64,000 bases of DNA from Malania oleifera (GCF_029873635.1 NC_080421.1:41769120-41833119); one strand, 5' to 3'; positions 33,689-46,857 are shown, counted from the stretch's first letter. Notes: a model not told the origin generated them from the letters alone. Numbers and translations: made by a program.

Positions 33689-36600
33689 AATTAGGAATAG
33701 CTTCCCAAAAGGGGGGGTGAATTGGACTTTTAAAAATTTTCTTTTTATTCCTTTTTAGAATTCTTAAACTTATTTTATTTCTTTTAACCAATTTTTGACT
33801 TGTTTGTTTGATTTGTTAAGCACTCAAGAACTTAGTTTATTTATTTAATCCTTAACCATACAAACATCCAATCATTCAACCAAATCAATCAACTATAATT
33901 AGAAAGCAAACAACCAAACCAATACATAGCACTTATGTAATATAAAAACTCAAGATGGTTGTTTGTTTATATTAACCAAATTTGAACCAAGCCTTGTATA
34001 AATGAATTTGCTTCTTCAATATGATGTGCAATATAAAATCCAATCACTCTTTCCAAATATTTAGAATTCAGATAAACTCTTAGTTAATTTCTCTTTGGGA
34101 TGTTTAACCAAGTAACGTACTCCCGAATGGTTTCCGCAAGATATGGTTTAACCAACGTACTCCCTTTCAGTTTCCGCAACCCAAATCAAAATAAAACTTT
34201 AAGTTTACTTGATTCTCAAATATACGTAGTATATATGATTTTCAATTTAAACCATCCACGTAATTTAAATATGTACTGAAAATAACGAGTAGAGAAAAAA
34301 AGAGTGAGACCTAGATTTTTACGAGGTTCGACTTATACCCAGCCTACGTCCTCGCCTTTGGTAAACCACCAAAGGATTCACTAAACTTGTTCCTTTAACG
34401 GGTAGAACAAACCTTTACAACACTCCTTGGTTAAGGCTAGAGCTCACCTTCTCCAAACGATATCCCCTCGTCCGATCACTCCTTAACTAGGCTAGAGCCC
34501 GCCTCTCTAAGCAATATCGTCTTGCTTAGCCAATGATCCAAACAACCCTTGGAATCATTAATCTATATTATAAAGATCAAATAGATATGTACAAAGAACT
34601 TGCTCCTCAAAGAGCAGGTTAGTACACCAATTACAGCACAGCTAATATACTTCAAAGTAAATCTTAATATGGAAATTAACTTGAAGATCAAGGAAGTATA
34701 TCACCGATTAATTTTTTCAATGATTGAAATATTTAGAATTTGTAGCACAATTCTGGTGGAAGAAGATAAGATAAAGGTCAGTTGAATTCGTGCACAATAT
34801 GTGAGCTTGAGAGCAAGAGAGAGCCTTAAGAATTTGAGAGCAATTTGAGAGACTTTGAATTTTTTCAAAATTTGAATTCTTGGTTGTGTCGATTTAATGA
34901 TCTTTGAGGCTTATTTATAGACTTTAAAAAGTGTATAACTTGATCCTCAAGTGGTTTGAAGTATTCCCCAAGTTTCCATAAGTTTTGAGCCACAAAAAAC
35001 CCCATTTAAAAATTTGACTGTTATGAGAAAATTCATAATAGTCGCATGACAGATGACTGTCCATTTTGGGCAGTCATACGTCTAGTTAAACCAAAGGGAC
35101 AGAAAGGTGGCAGTCATCTGTCCAAACCCACACAGATGCCTCAAAGTGCACTAGCAGTCAACTGTCCAGTTCTTGATAGTCGTTTGTCATGCTGTCAACT
35201 TCAAGCACCCTTCAGTATTTTGCTCATAACTTTTTCTGTATAACTTCAAATTTGATGATATTTGTGGAAAATGAAAGATAATAGAAAATCCTAAAACTTT
35301 AATGTTGAATACATTTTAAAATAAGGATTTTTTGATAGACAAAAATGCACATCAATGTAGATGTAGAAAAATTAACTGCATTTGAGAAATCCTCTTTTTG
35401 GTGCTTTTCATTCCAAAACTGATTATAATCTTTTTAAAACAATTTTTGACCTTATAAAATATTTTCCAAGTATTTTCAAAGGTATCTAGGTCTAAGACAT
35501 TAACCTAAGAGTTTTATGCATCCATATTGAAATTCTTTGAAGTACTTACATGAAATTTCATAGACTCTTTCAAATTTTCAATCCTTGAATTCCTTGAGGT
35601 CTTTATGCTTGCTTCATCTTTCTTTGAACTTTCCATGTTGATCACTTTGGCTTTAATTCTTGAAAATTTTTCTTTAATATCAATGCTCTCATGATCTTCA
35701 AGTTTTAATCTTTAAATCCATGCTCAAGCTTGATATAATCATCTTTATCTGAGGTACAAGCTCTCATGAACTCTTTAACCTTACATTCTTTATTTAGTCC
35801 TAAAAATATATCACTTAACATAGCATGTTAAGATCCACTTGTTTGTTAGCATCAAAATAGGATATTAAGCCTTGTAGGGCCAACAATCTCCCCATTTTTG
35901 ATGATGACAAATAAGGAGCAAAAATTGGAGTGAGCCTTAAAAAGACTCCCCCTTTCAATAAGCATCATCTTAACAATATTTGCAAGATCAATATCAATTT
36001 CAAAAATTCTTTTATAATCATGCTCATCACTTTATTCAAGTTCAAGTTTATCAATCAACATCAAGTACTTCTCCTCCTTTTGATATATTATGTTCATGCT
36101 CAATTTTTGCAATCTCATGCTCAATTTTTTCTTAAAACTTCTCCCTCTTTTGACATCGATCAAAAAGAGAAAAAAAATAATTAAGTTCAAGTAAAATCAC
36201 ATGTTGATCATATCATCAAACATGCGTATCAAACATATGAACACTTAATTTATAGTTTTTCAATATAACATGTGTAGTGTGTTTTAACAATCATATCTTT
36301 ACTAATAGCTTTGTCCTTCTTTGACATTACTCAAGATTTCAATTGTTGATATTATGATACCGATTTAAAATTGAATTCATGATATCTATTTAAAATCCAT
36401 GATACCAATTGAGAATTGATACCAATTGAAAATTTAATTCATGATACCAATTGAAAATTCTCTGAATTGATTAATAGGGAAACAATCATAATATAAACAA
36501 TAAGTCATACTCCCCCTGAATTTAATACATTCAGTTTTGTTATCAATTATGCTTTCATCATCCTATGTTTCAAAACATAAAATGTCAATATTATGCTAAA

Positions 36601-37110
36601 ATCATTAATGTCATATCATGCTAATAGATATAATCATACTTGTCATGCTTAAAAAACAAATTTAATTTTAGATTGAGATACCAAGTAAGCTTTTAAACTA
36701 TGATACCAATTAAATTTTTTAAAATGTGATACCAAAAATTATTCGTGAATACTAGAGACTTTAAAGATACCAAAGTCATTATCACATTATACACAGCTCA
36801 TGGATACCAATATAACCATTATATCTCTCATAGCTCATGGATATCAATATAACCATTATATCTTTCATAGCTCATGGATATCAATATAAAAAGCAGTAAG
36901 TCTATCCATGTAATTCATTAATAGCATGCATGATCAAGAATTAACCTCATAACAAAATTCATGCTTATACTCAATAATTTCATGCTCAAATTTTCAACAT
37001 AGTGAGCCATAAGTTTTCAATATAAGTCAAGCATATCATGTAGCATAGGCATGTAAGCATGTAGCATATAGCATATCATATAGGCATGTAAGCATGTAGC
37101 ATATAGCATT
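33689..37110 (-). mobile_element. SIRE-like copia fragment: 3' LTR plus part of the internal region
   Basis: On the minus strand the LTR opens TGTTGGCCCTACAAGG at 35885 and ends near 33689 (GGGAAGCTATTCCTAA), about 2.2 kb. The purine run AAAAATGGGGAGAT (35886-35899) just before it is the polypurine tract. It has a TATA box (CTATAAATAA, 34911-34920), a palindrome array (35045-35195), the GGACGTAGGC block (34336-34350) and the CAATTCACCCCCCC end. About 1.2 kb of non-coding internal DNA follows to about 37110, with repeats of GCATGTAAGCATGTAGCATA at 37040-37107. There is no 5' LTR and no target duplication, so it is truncated. Confidence 0.75.
35045..35195 (-). promoter_or_regulatory. Palindrome array (CAGTCAACTGTC) in copia U3
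   Basis: Five copies of a GACAGATGACTGTCC / GGCAGTCATCTGTCC / GCAGTCAACTGTCC motif, an imperfect palindrome. They lie about 125 bp upstream of the TATA box on the minus strand. Confidence 0.55.
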
Positions 37111-38325
37111 TCTTACGGAGGTACGACATTACTATTTTGACAATCCATACCTATTTAAATACTACTCTGATTAGTTGGTTCGTAGATGTGTGTCTGATGA
37201 TGAATTCACTTCTGTGATGCATTTTTGTCATAGTGGAGCATGTGGAGGTCACTTTGCTGTAAAGAAAACCATTTCAAAAAATTTTCAAAGTGTACTCTAC
37301 TAGCCTACTATGTTCAAAGATGTTGAGAATTTTTGTAAAACTTGTAAGACATGTAAAAAAACTAGGGAACATCACAACAAAAAAATGAAACATCTATGTC
37401 TCTTATTTTGACTCTTGAAAATTTTGATTATTGGGGAATTGACTTTATGGGACCTTTCCCAAACCCTTTTGAAAATTCTTATATTCTAGTTGTTGTGGAT
37501 CATGTTTCAAAATGGGTGGAAGTTATACTTTGTAGAACAAATGACCACAGGGTTGTCATCCAATTTCTGAAGGAATTATTCGCACGTTTTGGCATGCCAA
37601 AGACGACCATTAGTGATGGCGGGATGCACTTTTCTAATAAACCGTTTGAAAAATTACTGTAAAATATGGAGTTACCCATAAGGTCTCTGCTCCATATCAT
37701 TCTCAAACTAATAGTCAGGCCGAACTAGCCAATAAAGAAATCAAGATCATACTTAAGAAAACGGTTTGTCCTAATCGAAAATACTGGTCAGAAAAGCCAG
37801 TTAACACACTCTAGGCCCACTGAACTGCATTCAAGACGAATTTAGGGATGTCCCCCTACATGTTAGTTTATGGTAAGGCATGTCATTTACCTGTTGAAAT
37901 TCAACATCATGCATTATGGGCTATTAAACAAATTAACTTTTCCCTTGATGATGCCAAAGGTTTGAGAAAGTTGCAGGTATGTGAACTTGAAGAATCCAGG
38001 AGAGAAGCCTATGACAATGCTCGTTTAGTGAAGGAATGCATAAAACTGTTGCATGATAGGAAAATCAAGGACAAACACCTTTTCCCGATTTAGCAAGTTC
38101 TCCTCTACAACTCTCGGTTACATATGTTTCCTAGGAAGCTGAAATCCTGATGGGGTGGCCCGTACATCATTAAACATGTTCATCCTCACAGCGCAGTGGA
38201 GATTGTGGACCCGAAGAATGGCAACAGTTTCACAGTCAATGGACAACGACTCAAACCTTTCCTAACTCCTTTCGACTCAAATGAAAAGGTCTTGCTTCTG
38301 CAAGACCCTAGGGGAGTTTTCTGAC
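37111..38325 (+). pseudogene. Athila-like integrase remnant
   Basis: Begins in the zinc-binding region, whose His and Cys pairs remain (FCHSGACGGHF, FCKTCKTCKK). The catalytic core has YWGIDFMGPFP, TISDGGMHFSN and the Glu-containing SQAELANKEIK. Then come [19 protein letters not shown] and the C-terminal part ending LLLQDPRGVF and a stop near 38323. Stops and one shift near 37660 break it. Confidence 0.88.
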
Positions 38326-38581
38326 CCTTCTCTCTTACTACTTTTCTTTTTATTTTTGTTTTAATTGTTTCTTTATTTGCATTTTTCTTTTCTTTTTCTG
38401 TTGCATTAGTTGGTAGTAATTTTCTATGTTTTTTCTATTAGCTTGTTTCACCCGTGCACAAATTTTCTATTTCCCCAATGTTTTCACATTAAAGACAATG
38501 TTCCACTTTAGTTAGGGGGTGATAATTTACATGTGACACTGTACACGTCCACTTGCTGAGTTTTGTATTAAATAAAAAAAC

Positions 38582-38625
<44 letters not shown>

Positions 38626-40073
38626 GAAGAAGAAAAAAATAATAAAAAAAATAAATAAAAAGAAAGAAAGAAAGAAAGAGTATTGAGGATAAACGATTAT
38701 GCCATGATTAACACTGACATATACCCTTCACATACTTACATATAACCTAAGAATTACATAATCAAGTCATTTATTGGTCGTTTCTCTTTATATGACTTTG
38801 TTACTCCATGAAGGTTGATTAGTAGTTCATTTGTGTTAATTTGGCTATATAAATTCTTGTATTTACATGGTATCTCATGAGGCTGAATAGACACATTCAA
38901 GTGATTCATTGCACTTAAGGTTCCTTGTGAGCACTGAGAGAAAACCTGTGGCAACTATGACACCTTGTGAGGTATCCTTGAGCTATTTATCGTCCTTTTG
39001 AGCGTTAACATCATATCAGAGTTCATGAAACTCAATTCTCTTTTCTTCTGGATGATTCTTTGTACGCTAGTCTCTTTTTTTGACTTGCTAGCCAAAAGGT
39101 GGCATATAGTGGGGAGATAGAAACCTAGGTCTTGTAGCTTACTCAAGATATGAAGGCTGAGCCACCCTTAGAGATAGACATAGTTCATGGACTACTATTC
39201 GAGCTTAATTCTCATTGGTGGTATGAAGACAATAAAAGCAGTGTAATGATTGTCCTAATTGACAATGAAAAGATAGAAATCGATGAATGAGCAGAAGAAA
39301 GAATAAGGAAAATAGAAATGCACATGAAATGAAAGGTTAATACCTGCTCCATATAAATAACACAAAAAGTCAGGGACACGACACGTGTTCTCCACATATG
39401 AAGACTTTTTAACTGCTTAATACCTCAAATGTATTCACGCCTGGTTTGTGAATAAGTTGATATAGGGTGATTTTGGTTGGATATGGTGAGTAGGTGAGAA
39501 GATGTTAGGGTGAAGGACCCAACACCTCAGAAATAGGCTGGATCCTTTTCAGACTAGTTCACTCCATATATTTAGCATTTATTCCTTACAATATGTGGGA
39601 TATTTGATTGCAGCACTCCTCCTCACATATGACGAGTGAACCCATTCTTTTTCAGTATTTTTTAGAGTATACCAATTAGGACAAGTCAAAACGACCGTTC
39701 TGTAGGTGTCCACTGGTATCCTGGGTGTAGTGAGTCATACACATTACACATACCTCGAGATTTTGCTTGTTTATACTCGAATTTATATGAGTACATTAAC
39801 TTTGAAATTGTATCGCTGATTAACTTCATGTGAGTATACTATTTTTAATGGTTATATAACGATGAAACTTGCATGAATAACTTACTTTGGAGTTGCGTGC
39901 ATTGTATATGATAAGCTTGTGTGAAATTTGGTTATATTCTTGTATGTGAATTGGTATGGTTGTCACATGTGCAGTCATTTCATGTTTGTTAGAGTTAATA
40001 TTTGTAGGTACCGCCCTAAAATTCATTCACGTTATTTGCTAGAGACTAGCAAAACTTTAGTTTGGGGGGGGTG
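38326..40073 (+). other. Athila 3' non-coding region
   Basis: Contains ACATTAAAGACAATGTTCC followed by a first purine-rich TTAGTTAGGGGGTG (38507-38522), a (TAA)n tract (38583-38624) and, at the end, the polypurine tract TTTAGTTTGGGGGGGG (40056-40071) next to the 3' LTR. No envelope-like frame was found. Confidence 0.7.
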
Positions 40074-41887
40074 TGATTAAGCACTTAAATTGAGTAATTA
40101 TGTGTTTTAATTCATGCATTAAGGGGTATATTTTTAATTAAATATCTAATTACTCTCAATATTTCAGCATTGTGTTTTATTTGTAGCATTTGGGTTTTAT
40201 TGAGTAATTTATGAATTTTTGATATTTTTTTATCACAGGACAATTATTGGAAGCTAAAAATAACACTATTTCGTATTCTGGGCATAACTTTCTTGTCTAA
40301 GCTATGATTAATACAATTCAAAATTTTAGGAAAAGCTGAGAAAGAGCTCTACGAATTTTGTGTTTTGAGTTTTGAGAGATACAGGCTTTAAGATGGTCAA
40401 ACTTGGGCATGTTCATTAGGAGATAGAAAATAAAAAAGGAAGAAACAAATGAAGAAAAGGAAAAAAAAATTAAATTTAAAAAAAAAATTGATTTGACCTA
40501 GCCATGAAGTCGAGTCCTCTTATGTACACTGGCTGGGTAGGTCTTGGGGGCTCTCTCTCCTTATATATATATATTTTCCTCTCTTCAAAGGAGAGTGGCA
40601 CCCTCCCCTCACTAACTCTCCTTTTTTCTCTAACTCTCTCATCTCTTCTCTCACTCTTGGTTTCCCTTTCTCTTCCTTTCTTCCTCTCTCCCTTACTTCT
40701 CTCCCCTTTTCTTTTCTATTGTAAGCCCAAAAATTCAAAGCTCTTGCTGCTGCTCCCTTGCTGCCAACCAAGAGCTTCCACTGCTGTTGCTGTCCCAAGC
40801 TTGCTGAGAGCCTCTCCTTGCTGCAAATCCCTTAAACCGAACTCGCTGTTGTGTCATCCCAAGCTGTTGACCATGGAACACCCCAGCAGAGGGTCACTCT
40901 GCTATTGCTTCTCCTTCAACCTGCTCCAACCCGAACCCCCTCAACCACCTTACTGCTGCTATTGCTAGTCCTCTGTTTTCTGTGCTGTTATTGGAGCCAA
41001 GAACCCTTGTTGCTGTGCCACACCCGAGAACCCGACAACCAACCAATTGTTACTTTTATCTCTCTCTATCTCTCTCCCTCTCTCTCTTTCCTTCTTCTTT
41101 TGTTCTCTAGTTTTTTTTTTTCTTTATTTCTTTCTTGCATTTAAATATGTGTTTAATCACTGTTAATTTGGAGTTGAACTTTAATTAAAGTTTTGAACTT
41201 TAAATTTCTTTTGGGTTATTATTATTAGATTCAATTTATGTTTTTTTTTATCTTCTTAGTTAATGTCATTATTAGAATTAATTTTGGTTGGGTTATTTTT
41301 CGTTGTTAAAGTTCGATTTGGTCTCTTAAAAAAAACCTTCTTTAGGATTTAAATTTTATTGGGTTCCATTTATTTTAAATTCAGTTTAATTAAAGTTTGA
41401 GCTTTTGTTGTGTCTTAGTTCTTAAAGAGTTAAATTTTCGTTCTTGATTGCATTAAAAATTTGGTTTTTGTTTGAATTTGTGTTTAATTGAGGTTGTTAG
41501 AATTGCATGATTTAAATATGTAGGAAAGTTATTGTCTTTAGTTTTTCCTTGTCCAGAGTTCAACACGTGTTTCAATTCTTGTCAGGCTATCAAATGTAGG
41601 ATTTCCATTTCTCATTGTTAAATTTAGTTCGTGTTAAGATTAATAGTTTAAATTTTGCATTGCTTTAATTCGTCAAAATAAATCTCAAACATCCCAAAAA
41701 AAAAAAAACTCGAATCTGAACTGTGTTCAGTGACCCTTTTGTTTCTTATTTTCTGATTGGAATTACGTAAAATTTGGAATTGAACTGCATTTCCTGAGGA
41801 GACGATTTGTCATTTTGACTAAATATTACACGACTGAACTCCTATACTTGGGATAGCTTCCGAACTGCTCATTTTTCGAGTGAGTCA
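40074..41887 (+). repeat. 3' LTR of the Athila-like element (1814 bp)
   Basis: TGATTAAGCAC to GAGTGAGTCA. The open frames inside it (40504-41144) come from CT-rich LTR sequence and are not genes. Confidence 0.92.
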
Positions 41888-42877
41888 GTAGTTGTAACCG
41901 TCGACGGTTTTCTGAGATAGCCTCAAACCGTCAATGGTTCGAACCTATACCAAACCAACTCCTTCCTTTCTTTTATTTTTTCATTAATTACTATTTTTCG
42001 GGTCTCTACATTGGGGGCTACATAATCATGTTTATTTTTTGATGATATTAACCTATTTGTTGTTTCTAGTGCATTCCATCTTTGCAAATCATGTTTAGTA
42101 TAGGTTCAAGGGATGAATACATGAAGTATTGGTCAAAAAGGCAAAGATCGGACCGAGTAATCGTTGAGTAAGAAAGATTAGATGGACACTCACTTGGAAA
42201 GGACTCAAGCACCCAATGAAGCTTAATGTAAAGTTGTTTATTTGTAATAGGGTGTGTTTGGGGTAGCATATTTTGTTACTCTTGTGGTTTTTGTTTCATG
42301 CATGATTTCTGAGCAAGAGTTGAACAAAATGCATATGCATATTAGGACTCATAAGTTTATAGGATTTTACCAAAAGTCACAAACTCAACATTTATAGTTT
42401 TCAAAGTTAATTCAAAGAGTTTGTCAAAAGAATCCTAAACTCAAAATATGTTTTCGTAAGGGACAAGTTTTCAAATATCCTAGTATTCTAAACTTTTTCA
42501 TACTTGCTCATGCCTTTGACAAAACATGTTTTATGTCCTAAAGCCTTAAGAAAGCCAAGTATATTTTTATAAAGGACATACTATATAAGATATCAAAATG
42601 AGCTTTCAAATGTGTTTTCATAAATAAGATATCTTATATTCAAAATAAATTTTATAAGGACAAGTTTTAAATTATATAAGTGTTATAATCTTTTATAAAC
42701 TTGGTCTTGGTTGGGTTTAAAACCTCAATTATGCACTTATCAAATTTTCTAAATACCCTTCAGTATTTGGGGCATAACTTTTGTTAGAAAAGTCCAAAAA
42801 GGACGATCTTGGTGTCTATGGAAAGTTAAGAAAAAATTCTACAACTTTCATGTTGATAACTTATTTTGCTTCGGAGC

Positions 42878-43025
42878 ACTCATCGACAATTAGGTGCAAT
42901 TCGTCAACAATTCCAGACAGAATGTTAATGATTGCTGGCAGAGTGTTACTATTCGACGTATGGGGGCCACTAGTCGACGAGTGGGGGCTACTAGTCTCGA
43001 GTGGGGGTCAATAGTTGACGATTAA
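42878..43025 (+). promoter_or_regulatory. Palindrome array (ACTAGTCGACGAGT) in copia U3
   Basis: About six copies (CATCGACAAT, TTCGTCAACAA, ATTCGACGTA, ACTAGTCGACGAGT, ACTAGTCTCGAGT, ATAGTTGACGAT). The last three are about 20 bp apart, each followed by GGGGG or similar. The TATA box is about 105 bp downstream. Confidence 0.55.
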
Positions 43026-43753
43026 CATCGGGATTTAGTCCCCAACAACTAGAAAACAGCTAGTTCTTGAGCCAATCAAAGGGAGATCACTCCTAACAGT
43101 TAGACAACATCTAGAATGATCTTTTGGCTATAAATACAAGTCCATAAACTTATTTAGAAAAGTTTTTGGTGATTTTACAAGTTCTATAGTGAAAAATATA
43201 TTTTGTATTCAAAACCTAGCAGCTTGCATGTTAGTTATTCATTCACAAGTGTTCAAACTCTCTTGTTCTCTAATCCTGTTTGAATCATTCCTTGAGAGAG
43301 TAGTGTGAGGATTTGATTGTAATTGATATTAGCTCATTTGAGGAGCTTTTTTTTTTTTTTTTTTTTTGTAATCAATCATCTTGTTATAAAGGTTCTTTGT
43401 GAACTGTTTGGTGAAGGCCCTTGGTGAGCGCGGTAGGGATTTGTTCCTGAGTTGTAAGGCTTCTCTGCCGGTGAAGGAGTTTTCTTAGTGGTTGTGGAAT
43501 CCTTGGCTTGGTGCTAAGACGTGGACGTAGGCTTGGTGCCGAACCACGTTAAATACTGGTGTTAAGCTTTGCTCTTCCTATACTCTTTATTTATGTCTTG
43601 TGCTTGATTTTATTTTATCTATTGTGATATAATTACTTGCAATCTTACGAAGTATTTTACTTTTTAGAAAAAAATCAAAATACGCAAAAGAGTCCATTCA
43701 CCGCCCCCCCCCCCCCCTCTGACTCTATATACTCCCGGGTCGGACGATTAATA

Positions 43754-45469
43754 GTATTAATAGATTTTCAGTGAACTGGTTGAAGGAGATAATCATGGTT
43801 AACTAATTTGAAATAATTCTCACTTGTTTAACTCTATTGGCCAACAATCTCATTAGTTACTACATCACAATTTATTTTTCCTAAAAAAAAAAAATGTTCA
43901 CCAAAATTTCTTACAGTTTAAATGCTTCCACCACTTGCTTGACATAATCAAAGAATTTTGAAAGGAAAAATAAATTTAACTTCTGAAAGAAAGGAAAACA
44001 TCAAGAATTACAAAAAAAAGCTTTAACATGGTATGCATTACTAGTAACATAATGATAGAGATTCAATAATCTTTCTAATATGAAAACTGCAATTATGGAT
44101 GATCTGTTAAGCGTTCGTTTTTATTACCATGTTTTCTAGATAGTTTCATTTTGTTGCTCCAAGTGAAAACTTGACAATATATGTTTATGTGAGATTAGTT
44201 CCATTAATAAACAATGGCCAATATACAAAACAACTATAAAAGAAGAAAAATTATGGTTAAATGTGTTCTTCCTCCATTTTTGTTTTAGGAATTAATGCTC
44301 CTTTGAATTAACTATTCCCAAGAGGCATCCTAATCATCATCTTGGAGGTCTTGGGTCCACACCATGGGAGGGGGTGGAAAGAAATATGGGATGACGAGAT
44401 GAGCTACCTCCTATTATGTAGCGTAGGCTCAATGGGCCTCCAACTAACCAAAACATATATATTTATTAATATTAAAAATAAAATATAATTGGGTCTTTTA
44501 GTTTATCACACATAAGGTCATCCATTAATATTCCCCATTATAAATAATTTCCGAAAAATGCAAACATAACTATAATTTAGATAATCACAAATTGGTTAGC
44601 CTATAATACTATTCTACTATTTTTGTAATCTTTGTGCTCTTCCCTAAAAGAACATGATCAACCAAGAAACATCTAAATAGGGCGAAAGGAATAGAGATAA
44701 ACCAAATTTGCTTAGGCAAACACAACTCTAGCCACTTTCCTAGTCTACCAAGTAAGAGCAAGATGAGCATTGCCCAAAGTGACCTAACTAATGGCCAAAG
44801 GGTGCTCGCCACTTGCTAGTTGAAGAAAGTTAGAAATGCAGAAACAAGGTGAGGACAACCATGAATAATACTAACTTGGGATCACACAATAATGGACTTG
44901 ATCAAATAAAATAAAGGGTTGGCCAAGCCATGTATTGCCCAAACATATAGGGTGATACCTCACCTATGAACAAAACTAGCCAAAGAGCTAACTTTGGACA
45001 CATTATAGATAAAACTTGTCCCTAGAAAGTGAAGAAAGCAAAAAATTTAACTTCAATCAACTGCCAATGTTAAAAGAGGTTTTATATTTTATGTTAGCAG
45101 TGTTCATTAAATGCTTGGAAAATTAAGACTAGCTTTATAAAGGGAACAATTTAGGGCATCATAGGTAACTTTAAGTTTGACTTGGAAGGGGAACAAATAT
45201 ATGTAATTTATATCTTGCAAAGGATCTTTAAAACCATATCAGTACAACAAGCCTAGTGTTAAATCTGGTTGTACATCGTGTGCTAGCAATGCTTGAACAA
45301 TTTCCAATAACAACTTCATTTGTTCTTACATGAAATTGACCTTTTGTAAGAAGAAAATGTCTCATAGGTACTGAAGATGTAAATTCTTCTTGAGTAGAGG
45401 ACTCTCCAAGATGAAAGAACACTAAGATGCGTACACACTTATCTTTGATCTCAATCTACTTTTCCTTTG
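43754..45469. other. Intergenic, nothing recognised
   Basis: Short minus-strand frames (for example 44609-44812 and 45228-45422) have no recognised family. Confidence 0.4.
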
Positions 45470-46630
45470 CTGTTTCAATGAGAATGTAAGTAAACTATGA
45501 CTATTTGTTCACATTTCCATGGACTACAACATACGTAAGGCTATTTCTAGTTTAATTTTATGCATAATGTGGCTTACATGTATATATATATTTTATCAAC
45601 TTCTTGCAAAATAGTAGTGGTGATCAAAATTGATGTTCTAGAAGAACCCTTTGATGCTTTACTTGCATCAAGCAAAGTTTCTTTAGGATGTATTTATCGA
45701 AGCAAGACGTTGTTATTGTTCATACTTACCATCTTCTTCCTACTTCTCCTTCCTTCTTATTCTCCCTAATTGGGATATCTTAGGTGGTTGCTCGAAGGTT
45801 CTAACTGCTTACAACCTCCTCATTTTAGAGCAATTGCTTAAGGGTCTCCTAACTACTAATTCTAACTTTGGTCCTAATATCGACAACTCCTCGGTGATCA
45901 CTTGGAAACAAGAAAAGAGAGAGCTTACCCCTTTCCCACAGTAGCCTTCTCAAATGCTCAAGTTAGAGTATTGTTAATGGAGATGGATATCATTTAGAGT
46001 TATGAAAGACATAACTCTTTCAAGGATAAAATGGACCGGGTGTGAAAGCTTGGAAAATCCTTTTTCGGTAGAAGATGACAAGTCACGTTGTGATTGTGAC
46101 TTATTTTAACTCTCCCCTCTCCCCAACACTAACCTTCTCTCGCACCATACATTTTTGTTTGGAATATCCTCAATTATCACAAATACCCTTGGTAAAAGGA
46201 CACTTAAGAAATAAAGGATCCATATCTTCAAGAGGATTACCATAGAACATGCAATCTAAGTTAGAATCCTTTATAAAATTTTAAATTTATCCTTACTAAT
46301 TTTCTTCCTATTCACCAATTACTAGAGGAAGTATTTCAATTTGAGAATTACATTTGAGGATCAAATATTACTTAGTAAGACATTGCAACAAAAATAATCT
46401 TCTAAACCATTGTGAGTCCAAAAGGCAAACTTAATAGATAAACAAACATTGGTTCTAGCCTTAACATAGAACAACTTCTAATGTTCTTCAATGGTTATAA
46501 ACTTGTTAATTTATTTTTTCATATATATATATGAGTGACAAATTGCTAGCACCATTAATGGGATCTCTTGGAATTAGTAGTAGTTGTATTAAAGTTCTTG
46601 TTGTTAATAATAATAATAATAATAATAATA

Positions 46631-46696
<66 letters not shown>

Positions 46697-46810
46697 ATTG
46701 TCGTTGTTGCTATTATTGTTATTGTTGTTATTATTAATAAAAATTACGTATACCTCTACAAGGATTTTGATATTTACGTTGTTGTTGTTGTTGTTGTTAA
46801 GAGAAATTAC

Positions 46811-46857
<47 letters not shown>

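Larger units (their letters stand above)
27955..41887 (+). mobile_element. Athila-like Ty3/gypsy element, TSD GTAGT
   Basis: Starts TGATTATGCGC and ends GTGAGTCA, flanked by perfect GTAGT (27950-27954 and 41888-41892). LTRs are 27955-29872 and 40074-41887. The primer site resembles the tRNA-Asp type, and the order is gag, protease, RT, integrase, then a long 3' non-coding part, as in Athila. Pol is interrupted by a copia fragment (33689-37110), and the RNase H region is missing at that point. No envelope-like frame was found between 38340 and 40060. Confidence 0.92.
18663..42010 (-). mobile_element. Ty3/gypsy chromovirus-like element (minus strand), with nested insertion
   Basis: Complete element with both LTRs, flanked by perfect TSDs TTGGG (18658-18662 and 42011-42015). 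Read on the minus strand: 5' LTR 42010-41888 plus 27954-25900, PBS at 25896-25885, gag-pol remnant about 25500-21075, polypurine tract 20813-20824, 3' LTR 20812-18663. The 5' LTR is split by an Athila-like element. Domain order PR-RT-RH-INT marks Ty3/gypsy. The integrase C-terminus resembles the Tekay/Del chromovirus group, by recognition only. Confidence 0.92.
18650..43753 (+). mobile_element. Outer layer of nest: SIRE-like copia solo LTR split by gypsy
   Basis: The LTR starts TGTTAGCCTTGGG at 18650 and resumes at 42011-43753, giving about 1.75 kb once the inner insertion is removed. It is flanked by GTATT at 18645-18649 and 43754-43758. It shares its start, the GTGGAATCCTT/GGACGTAGGC block (43499-43535) and the CATTCACC plus C-run end (43695-43717) with the other copia LTRs. 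The end reads GATTAATA rather than CA, probably by mutation. The TATA box is at 43128-43137. No internal region is present. Confidence 0.7.

Noticed and set aside
37029-37107. Short repeats resembling a CRISPR-like array
   Set aside because: GCATGTAAGCATGTAGCATA repeats are simple tandem copies without spacers, in eukaryotic transposon DNA.
38340-40060. Possible envelope-like gene of the Athila element
   Set aside because: Looked for a long frame or a membrane protein; only short, stop-filled frames are present.
44330-44460. SINE-like stretch with CTTGGAGGTCTTGGGTCC
   Set aside because: Somewhat like a tRNA B box, but no A box, tail or duplication could be identified.
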